11,569 nt of DNA, from the NCBI GenBank assembly GCA_015660155.1, contig DQLO01000397.1, positions 1 through 11,569 on the forward strand. Reading direction: 5' to 3'. Source of the stretch: Verrucomicrobiota bacterium (GTDB lineage Bacteria; Verrucomicrobiota; Verrucomicrobiia; Limisphaerales; UBA1100). Shown piece after piece: positions 6,235 through 11,569 of this stretch (the first letter of the stretch is position 1; each line of letters starts with the position of its first letter). The notes below the pieces were generated by a model that had not been told where the DNA came from, searched no databases, and was given only the letters and a program-made list of their open reading frames with translations. The position numbers were made by a program, and so were the translations under genes.

Positions 6235-6720
6235 GTGACTGCAAGATTTGTTAGGGCATTTTTAATCTTTTTTTTCACGATATTTTGGTGCGTGTTAATA
6301 ACAGCTTTGATCAGCGGGATTATAGGATTTCTATCACGCGGTGGTGAAGGGGTTGGGTTTGGATTGGGGGCAGGCATCGCAAAAGGTCTGTTCTTAGGAG
6401 TTCTAATCGGATTTTTTAGAGCATTCGTTTCATTTTTTTCGTCCTCAGAAAACCTACAGAATACTGAGGTAGAATATTCTCAAGCAGTACCACCGGTCAT
6501 CGAAAATGAACAGATGTCCATCGATTCAATTAAAACAGAGATACCTGATGATGCACACTACACAATTTATGATCGGGATCGTTACCACGGGCCGTTCAAT
6601 ATCAAACAATTTAGGGAAAAATGGCATGATGGACAGTTTGCGGAAGAGGCTTACTATGTGGTAAATGGATCTGAGAAGTGGTATAAGATACGGGAATTCT
6701 TTAAACGAATGCCAAAATAG
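6235..6720 (+). CDS. Small membrane protein with C-terminal GYF_2 domain
   Basis: The 161-residue protein has a hydrophobic, Gly-rich N-terminal half with two probable membrane helices (about 7-33 and 39-67) and a polar linker (68-105). A GYF_2-like domain follows at 107-157: YTIYDRDRYHGPFN, then FREKWHDGQF, then a W/Y-rich end (EKWYKIREFF). GYF_2 domains resemble the proline-rich-peptide-binding GYF fold and are common as adaptors in PVC bacteria; what this one binds is unknown. The start is GTG, the only in-frame option between the stop at 6223 and the first helix, with no Shine-Dalgarno. The gene is clearly AT-richer than its neighbours (about 30% G+C at 6241-6300), which suggests recent transfer. 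It lies between the two leader repeats and before another GYF_2 gene. Confidence 0.75.
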   Translation: MTARFVRAFLIFFFTIFWCVLITALISGIIGFLSRGGEGVGFGLGAGIAKGLFLGVLIGFFRAFVSFFSSSENLQNTEVEYSQAVPPVIENEQMSIDSIKTEIPDDAHYTIYDRDRYHGPFNIKQFREKWHDGQFAEEAYYVVNGSEKWYKIREFFKRMPK

Positions 6721-6752
6721 TAATTCATAAGTGTGTGGCCCGCCCTCTCACC

Positions 6753-6811
6753 CCTTCTGCCTCTCATCCCCCAAAACCATTTACACCAGAGCCGGTGAGG
6801 CGTAGGGTGGC
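6753..6811 (+). repeat. Leader repeat, copy 2
   Basis: Second copy of the element at 6054-6113, ending 12 bp before the ATG of the GYF_2/Sel1 gene. The TTTACA (6780-6785) and TAGGGT (6803-6808) boxes and their 17-bp spacing are preserved. The hairpin is CACC-N6-GGTG here, one pair shorter because of the T-to-A change. No other Shine-Dalgarno or promoter is evident before 6824, so this repeat probably supplies the start signals. Confidence 0.7.
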
Positions 6812-6823
6812 TGTGTCGCTGCT

Positions 6824-7663
6824 ATGAGCAACCAATGGCATTACAGTCAGGAAGGCGCACAGTATGGGCCAGTGGATGAGTCGGAGATTGTCCGGTTGAT
6901 TCAGGATGGTGAATTGCCCCCTAGTACACCGGTTCTCAAGGTGGGCAGCATGGCTTGGGACCCCGCCCGCAATCATGCCTGTTTTCAGGTGGAGATTTAT
7001 CCGAAGAAGAAAGTATCCAAACAGGTTGCCACATCAACCACTTCAACGCCTTCATCTGGGGGAACTTCACAATCACCAAGGCGGACGACTACTCAACCTG
7101 CTGCAACACCCGTAAGTCCGGCGGTGACCACGGTTGTGGTAAAGGAAAAGTCGGTGCTGCCTTGGATGGTGGCTGGGGTTTCTGTCCTCGTGTTGGTCGG
7201 GGTTCTCCTCTTCATGGACCGCGGAAGCGACGAGCCGCAACCCTCACTTGTTGCGACTGGGACAAACAACACTCTGGCTGGTCCTCAACCTGTGACGAAT
7301 ACGCCCGCCACAACCGGACCGCCCATTCCCCAACCCCCCGCGCCGGACCCGCAGTTGGCACAGACGTTTTTTGAGCGAGGACAGAATTTTCGCCTCGGAA
7401 CCGGTGGAGAAAGTCAGGACTATGCTGAAGCAGCGAAATGGTACCGCAAGGCTGCTCTTCAGGGACATGCCCTGGCGCAAAACAACCTTGGAGTGATGTA
7501 TGCCACCGGCGAAGGAGTGCCGAAAGATGATTTGGCTGCTTATGCGTGGTGGAATATTGCTACTGCAAATGGGGGAGCGAAGGCCAAAATCAACAAACCC
7601 ATCATCGCCAAGAAGCTATCCGAGGCAGACCTCGCCGAATGCCGCGCGGCGGTGGGCGCGTAG
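6824..7663 (+). CDS. GYF_2 - transmembrane - Sel1-repeat protein
   Basis: The 279-residue protein starts with a GYF_2 domain (1-55: WHYSQEGAQYGPVDESEIV, then IQDGELPPSTPV, then WDPA). A Ser/Thr/Pro-rich linker (66-107), one membrane helix (112-131), a Pro/Thr-rich spacer (132-176) and two Sel1-like repeats (about 182-215 and 217-252; AAKWYRKAALQGHALAQNNL and GVMYATGEGVPKDDLAAYAW) follow. Basic residues just before the helix predict a cytoplasmic GYF_2 and an exported Sel1 part. Sel1 repeats are TPR-like protein-binding solenoids, so this looks like a transmembrane adaptor coupling inside and outside partners. The Pro-rich stretch could be a ligand for a GYF_2 domain, its own or that of the neighbour at 6235. 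Transcription probably comes from the leader repeat. The stop is 3 bp from the stop of the convergent PQQ gene. Confidence 0.88.
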   Translation: MSNQWHYSQEGAQYGPVDESEIVRLIQDGELPPSTPVLKVGSMAWDPARNHACFQVEIYPKKKVSKQVATSTTSTPSSGGTSQSPRRTTTQPAATPVSPAVTTVVVKEKSVLPWMVAGVSVLVLVGVLLFMDRGSDEPQPSLVATGTNNTLAGPQPVTNTPATTGPPIPQPPAPDPQLAQTFFERGQNFRLGTGGESQDYAEAAKWYRKAALQGHALAQNNLGVMYATGEGVPKDDLAAYAWWNIATANGGAKAKINKPIIAKKLSEADLAECRAAVGA

Positions 7664-7666
7664 TTA

Positions 7667-10600
7667 CTATTTCGCCGCGGGCTTTTCGCGCAGGGCAAAC
7701 CACGCGCGCATTTGGTAGCTGCAACGGCACTTGGAGGAGCCGTCGGGCGCAAGCACGAGGCCGCCGGCGGGGATGGCGTTGATGAAACAGCCGGGGCGCA
7801 TGCCGCCAAAATTTTCCGTGCCCGCATCACGCGTGAGGTCGAGATAGCCCAGCGTGCCGGAGCGGAAAAGCATCAGGTTTTTACCGGCGGAAATCTGGCC
7901 GCAGCCATAGGAGCGTTCCAGCGCAAACGGCTTTGTCGAGCCATCTAGCAAATCCCACGCGCCGCCCTGCGCGTAGAGGGTGCGGTTGTTGATGATGGGT
8001 TTGCTTTCGTATTCCGCCTCGCGATCCCAGCGGCGTTTGCCAGTGCGCGTGTCAAACGCCGCCAGCCGTCCGCCCACTTCGCTGGGCAACCGAAAAAATT
8101 TGTGGCGCATGCCTTGGTAGCTCATCAGCAGCGTGTTGTGTTTAATGCTCACGGAAAGTTGCGTGCCCCAGATTTTATCTTTCGACTGCCATTTCACATC
8201 GCCGTTGCGGGCGTGCAGCGCCATCAACGTGCCGCCGGCGTGCTCGCCAGGCTTGAGCCGTTCGCGTGGCCGGCCGTCGCGGCGCGGGTTGGTGATACGG
8301 TCGGACAACGGTAGTTTGCGGTCGATGAGATAAACCGTGTCGCCGGCGATGGCGATGGCGTTGTGGCGAATGGATTCGCGCGGCGTGTATTTCCAGAGGA
8401 TTTTTCCAGTGCCGAGATCGATGGCAAAGAAAAGCACGGACTCGTTACGCAGGGGCAGATTGCCGTAGCGCGGACTGATGGTGTGATCGGTGTTGGCCAC
8501 GGCGCCGTACAGCCGCCCGTCATGATGCGCGAGAAATCCCCAGTTCCGATGCTTGTTGGTGGCCGGCACAGGCGTGCGGTACTCGGCCAGTTTTTTGCCG
8601 GTAAAAAGATCGATCCGGAGGCAACGATCTCCGGTGCGCACAAACACGGAATCGCCGCCGAGGCAAAAGGGACTGCCGGTCTCGCCCACGCCCACGTCGT
8701 GGTGTATGCCGTCGTAGTCCTTCATAAATCCGGCCAATTCATACTGCCACAACGTGCGGCCGTTGTAAGCGTCCAGCGCGCAGAGGCCATTGACGCCGGC
8801 GGTCACTTGCACGCCCCGATGAAACAACGGCGCGGGGCCTTGGCCGTGGCGGTTGGGAATCTCGAAATCCACATCGCGAAACCAGTGCACACCCAGCGGC
8901 CCCTTAGCCAGCGTGTCGTCGGAACAAAGCGTGTTGGCGGCGCTGGCATTTTGGTGCGTCCAACTCCCCGCGCCGGCCAGTGCGCCGCGGGTTTTCACGC
9001 GCATCGCACCCGGTTTCCCGAGGCAGGTTTTGCCGCCGAAGGGCCGTTGCAATCGGTTGATTTCCATTTGCGCCTCGGCGGATATTTTTTCATCCAACGA
9101 GGCGGATGAAAAAATGAGGTTGGCAAATTGATCGGGAAACGGTGAGCGACTTTTCGAACCCATGTGCACCGAAACGCGTGCGCCCAAAAGACCCACGGCA
9201 AGAAGCCGATGGCGCAACTTGTCGGCCTGCGCGACGTCGCGAACGACGCAACAGACGCGTAGCTTCGTGCGGCGGGCCAACTCAATGGCAACGTCGCCAT
9301 TGCCGGCGTCGAGATCCACGGCCCAACCTTCGGCCACTCCGGTTTTAGAAATAATTTCCGTTGCCGCAGATTGCGTGCGGGCCGTGGTTTGGATCGCCTC
9401 AATCGGAGGTCCGACAGACACCGTCGGCTTCGCAACATCGCCAAAGCAGTAAACCATCCCGCGATCCGTGCAGACGATGAGCCGGCCATCGGCAGCCGCC
9501 AATCCCAGCGCGCGGCCCTCCACCGGGTGCGACCACCACGTGGTGCGCTGGCGCGTGAAATCCACCGCGCTCACACGGCCATCCTCGCCGCAGTAGGCAT
9601 CAATGCGCGCGACGATGAACGCATGAATTTCGCGTTCCATGCTGATGAGCCGTTTCTGCACCAAGCCGCGCTTTATCACCGGCTTACCCTTGCGATCGAC
9701 CGAGGCGATGTCTTTAAATTCAGACCAAATCAACTGCCGCCCGCTGGCGCGCACGAGGCCATCGGGAATTGCAACCATCGCGCCGTGGCCCACTTGCGCG
9801 GAGAAATCGCCCGTATCCGCATCGAACAGGCAACCGGCATTGCCAATGAATTGGTCGGCCAACAAGGTTGCCGAGCCACCGCGCTGCTGATTTTTTTGCA
9901 GGTGATAAAACGCGAACTTGCCCGTCGCGCGATCAAACACCGCCGGCACCGCGCGGCCGGTGGGCACGATGATTTGTTTTTGGTTGGCCAACAAATAACC
10001 CTGCGCCGACACTCCACTCTTGGCGCGCGCGCCGCCGTGCGGTTGGTTCATCTCCAGCCCGCCGGAGCGCCCATTGACCCAATGCGGCTTGCCAGAGGCG
10101 GCGTCCAACGCGTGCAAAAAAACGCCGTCCGTGGGCCAAATGCCGGCGGCAAAATAGACTGTGTCCTCCAGTACCACCGGCCCACCGCGCGCGGGCCAGC
10201 GGGAAATCATCCGCTCATTGCCCGGCAACTTTCGACCATCGGGCCCGCCGCGGAATTTCCAAAGCACCCGCCCATCCTTCTGCGCCAGCGCATACAGCCA
10301 GCCATCGTCGCTAGCCACGAACAAGCGATCGCGCCACGCCGCCGGGGCAAACCGCACGGGCCCTTCCGCGCAAAAAACCCAGCGGCGTTTGCCGGTGATT
10401 AAATCAAACGCCGTCACCGTGTCCTCCGCCGAGCTGTTGATGAACACGATGCCGTTGGCCACGATCGGTTGGCTGGCGAAATCAAACCGAATGCGTAACG
10501 ACGTCGGCCACGCCGGCCTCGGTGCGTGCCGGGCCCGATGCGACCACGCCAATGCCAGCCGATTCGGCACCGCCTCGACCGTGTATCCGCTGCGCGCGGC

Positions 10601-10684
10601 ATCCCCCCGATGCTGCGGCCAGTCGGCGGCAGATAGTTTTACGCACAAAAATATCAGCAGGACGGCGAATGGCAAACGAGTCAT
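7667..10684 (-). CDS. Secreted PQQ-like beta-propeller with inserted methyltransferase-like domain
   Basis: I start this 1005-residue protein at the ATG at 10684, because it gives a signal peptide (MTRLPFAVLLIFLCVKLSA) followed at once by ADWPQHRGDAARSGYT, the usual opening of the family. The longer frame to 10867 adds basic shadow sequence overlapping a divergent gene. Residues 21-415 form PQQ/BamB-like blades with repeated motifs such as TAFDLITGKRRW, YALAQKDGRVLWKF and HALDAASGKPHW. Residues about 440-560 resemble a class I SAM methyltransferase: AVDLDAGNGDVAIELAR, then VSVHMG. After a linker (SWTHQNASAANTLCS, then RHGQGPAPLFH) further blades fill 620-1005, with CALDAYNGRTLWQ, FAIDLGTGKILWKY and AAFDTRTGKRRW. 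This split-propeller layout is known in Planctomycetota and Verrucomicrobiota; its function is not established. Here the first Gly of GxGxG is Asp459 and the acidic residue expected after strand 2 is Val481, so SAM binding may be lost. Confidence 0.9.
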   Translation of the reverse strand: MTRLPFAVLLIFLCVKLSAADWPQHRGDAARSGYTVEAVPNRLALAWSHRARHAPRPAWPTSLRIRFDFASQPIVANGIVFINSSAEDTVTAFDLITGKRRWVFCAEGPVRFAPAAWRDRLFVASDDGWLYALAQKDGRVLWKFRGGPDGRKLPGNERMISRWPARGGPVVLEDTVYFAAGIWPTDGVFLHALDAASGKPHWVNGRSGGLEMNQPHGGARAKSGVSAQGYLLANQKQIIVPTGRAVPAVFDRATGKFAFYHLQKNQQRGGSATLLADQFIGNAGCLFDADTGDFSAQVGHGAMVAIPDGLVRASGRQLIWSEFKDIASVDRKGKPVIKRGLVQKRLISMEREIHAFIVARIDAYCGEDGRVSAVDFTRQRTTWWSHPVEGRALGLAAADGRLIVCTDRGMVYCFGDVAKPTVSVGPPIEAIQTTARTQSAATEIISKTGVAEGWAVDLDAGNGDVAIELARRTKLRVCCVVRDVAQADKLRHRLLAVGLLGARVSVHMGSKSRSPFPDQFANLIFSSASLDEKISAEAQMEINRLQRPFGGKTCLGKPGAMRVKTRGALAGAGSWTHQNASAANTLCSDDTLAKGPLGVHWFRDVDFEIPNRHGQGPAPLFHRGVQVTAGVNGLCALDAYNGRTLWQYELAGFMKDYDGIHHDVGVGETGSPFCLGGDSVFVRTGDRCLRIDLFTGKKLAEYRTPVPATNKHRNWGFLAHHDGRLYGAVANTDHTISPRYGNLPLRNESVLFFAIDLGTGKILWKYTPRESIRHNAIAIAGDTVYLIDRKLPLSDRITNPRRDGRPRERLKPGEHAGGTLMALHARNGDVKWQSKDKIWGTQLSVSIKHNTLLMSYQGMRHKFFRLPSEVGGRLAAFDTRTGKRRWDREAEYESKPIINNRTLYAQGGAWDLLDGSTKPFALERSYGCGQISAGKNLMLFRSGTLGYLDLTRDAGTENFGGMRPGCFINAIPAGGLVLAPDGSSKCRCSYQMRAWFALREKPAAK

Positions 10685-10759
10685 GCCGACAAATTTGACC
10701 GATACCCATGCCGAAGCAAGCCGAAAGGAGTCGCGATTGATTACGCTCGTGATTCGTGC

Positions 10760-10763
10760 GAGG
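10760..10763 (+). promoter_or_regulatory. Shine-Dalgarno GAGG before the gene at 10772
   Basis: GAGG with 8 bases to the ATG is the only well-spaced ribosome site seen in the window. It supports 10772 as a genuine start, although the gene is now truncated. The 87-bp gap to the divergent PQQ gene shows no clear promoter boxes. Confidence 0.5.
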
Positions 10764-10771
10764 ATCCACCG

Positions 10772-11026
10772 ATGAGCGGAATTATCGGCCATTCGATGTA
10801 CGCGCTGCTGGGACTGCGCGCGGCGGCGGCGCAAGGGCTGCCGATTGCGCGGGTGTTGTCGCGGCATTTGCCCAGCTATCTTTGCGGGGCGTATCTCGGC
10901 TGCGACGTGGGCACGCTGCCGGCGGCCTTCAAAAGATTAGGCTCTTTATTTTCGCTCATTATGATCCGGTTGATTTGGGCTGGGCTTGGGCGTGTCTGTT
11001 TTTCATGTCGCTTCTCCGTTGGTTAG
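10772..11026 (+). pseudogene. Truncated N-terminus of a conserved PVC-group protein
   Basis: The first 52 or so residues (MSGIIGHSMYALLGLRAAAA, then HLPSYLCGAYLGCDVGTLPAA) look like the start of a conserved hypothetical protein that I recall from Planctomycetota/Verrucomicrobiota genomes, where the Cys-Asp segment is followed by a longer conserved domain. I cannot give it a function. After about 10927 the likeness ends and the frame runs through 32 hydrophobic, lower-GC codons to a TAG. The downstream recombinase gene ends 10 bp further on. Insertion or deletion at an element border is the simplest explanation. The upstream Shine-Dalgarno is intact. A genuine short variant is possible. Confidence 0.5.
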
Positions 11027-11035
11027 GAGTTGGGT

Positions 11036-11569
11036 TTAATTCCGCGCCGGCATCGGCAGGATGTTGGCGGCATCGGGGGCGGGCATCGCTGCAAACCACC
11101 GCTCGGCATCGGCGGGGGTTACGAGCTCGCGGTAGTTGCTATGGACGATTTGATGACTGTTGCCCATCTCCCCCGCCACGCGGCCGGCATCGGTCGTTAA
11201 GGCGAAACGATAGCTGGCGTAGCTATGGCGCAGGGCGTTTTTCTTCCACTTGAAACCGGCCAAGGCAGAGGTCTCGCGTTGCGTGGTATACAGCGCCTCG
11301 TGCCCGAGCGGCCAGACTTTGCCATCCTGCCCCGCGTAGGGAGCCAGCCACGCGGCCAAGTTGTCAGTCATCGGTACAATTCGCCGGCTGGCGGTCTTGG
11401 CCTTTTCCCGGTCAATTACAACGTGCCGCGCCTCAAGGCGGATGTCCGTCCAGACCAGCCGTTCAATCTCCGCGCTGCGCAATCCGGCGAATGCACCCAA
11501 GACAAGGAACGGCACAAACTCAAACGAGGCAACTTCCAACAGGCCGCGAATCTCCGCCGGCGTGTAAAT
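11036..11569 (-). CDS. Tyrosine recombinase/integrase, C-terminal part (5' end outside window)
   Basis: The visible 177 residues are the catalytic domain of a tyrosine recombinase; the frame is open to the right edge, so the N-terminal part lies outside. Numbering from the edge: YTPAEIRGLL (2-11) is the typical domain start; FAGLRSAEIERL holds the first catalytic Arg (R31); EKAKTASRR holds the likely Lys (K58); NALRHSYASYR (111-121) holds the second Arg (R114); GNS (136-138) and SNYREL supply the last residues, with Tyr146 as nucleophile. Both usual His positions (HxxR and GHS) are Asn. I recall this pattern in integrases of PVC bacteria, so it need not mean inactivity. The gene ends beside a truncated gene, as expected near an attachment site. 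It cuts and rejoins DNA for integration or excision. Confidence 0.88.
   Translation of the reverse strand: MYTPAEIRGLLEVASFEFVPFLVLGAFAGLRSAEIERLVWTDIRLEARHVVIDREKAKTASRRIVPMTDNLAAWLAPYAGQDGKVWPLGHEALYTTQRETSALAGFKWKKNALRHSYASYRFALTTDAGRVAGEMGNSHQIVHSNYRELVTPADAERWFAAMPAPDAANILPMPARN

Noticed and set aside
9371..10402. Long plus-strand ORFs (8363-9109, 9371-10402) opposite the PQQ gene
   Set aside because: Arg/Ala/His-rich antisense shadows of a GC-rich coding region; the minus-strand protein has clear repeated propeller motifs.
10685..10867. N-terminal extension of the PQQ protein to an ATG at 10867
   Set aside because: The extension is basic, lacks family likeness, overlaps the divergent gene and would bury the signal peptide that begins at 10684.
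1..11569. CRISPR array or defence system
   Set aside because: No regularly spaced repeats or cas-like, toxin-antitoxin or restriction genes were seen on either strand.

Overview
The window looks like chromosomal DNA from a bacterium of the PVC group, most likely Verrucomicrobiota (Limisphaerales/Pedosphaera-like), with Planctomycetota as the alternative. The main evidence is the pair at 1555-5936: a secreted PSCyt1/DUF1549/DUF1553 c-type cytochrome-like protein followed by a Tat-exported DUF1501 protein. This pair is heavily expanded in that group and rare elsewhere. A PQQ-type beta-propeller interrupted by a methyltransferase-like domain, GYF_2 and Sel1 proteins, a XylR-like regulator remnant, and several starts without a usable Shine-Dalgarno sequence fit the same assignment. 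This is inference from family knowledge; no database search was run.

Layout. 1-325: no convincing gene, but two adjacent hairpins at the left edge, one with the exact geometry of a tRNA T-arm read on the minus strand, and a good sigma70-like promoter just before the first gene. 326-1234: a two-helix membrane protein of unknown function whose C-terminus seems cut off. 1164-1424 (minus): a gene scar in which the start of a XylR-like regulator runs in frame into about 17 residues of a DUF1080 domain. 1425-1554: a control region with an inverted repeat, a 10-bp direct repeat at 21-bp spacing and a -10-like hexamer close to the next ATG. 1555-5936: the two-gene DUF1549/DUF1501 operon. 5937-6234: spacer holding copy 1 of a 60-bp leader repeat and a 28-codon signal-peptide-like ORF. 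6235-6720: AT-rich gene for a small membrane protein with a C-terminal GYF_2 domain. 6753-6811: copy 2 of the leader repeat. 6824-7663: GYF_2-TM-Sel1 protein. 7667-10684 (minus): large PQQ-propeller/methyltransferase-like protein, ending 3 bp from its convergent neighbour. 10772-11026: start of a divergently transcribed PVC-type protein that loses family similarity after about 52 codons. 11036-11569 (minus): C-terminal catalytic part of a tyrosine recombinase that runs off the right edge.

How it works together. The DUF1549/DUF1501 pair is probably an exported oxidoreductase/hydrolase system, of the kind often linked to complex carbohydrate use in these bacteria. The adjacent XylR and DUF1080 remnants also belong to carbohydrate-use contexts, so the left half looks like a rearranged polysaccharide-utilisation neighbourhood. 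The two GYF_2 proteins carry the same predicted adaptor domain in opposite orders. The right end (truncated gene next to a recombinase) and the left end (gene scar, orphan T-arm) suggest repeated recombination. The most distinctive items are the dispersed leader repeat, the XylR/DUF1080 scar with an intact operator-like region, the degenerate methyltransferase inside the PQQ propeller, and the recombinase-flanked truncated gene.
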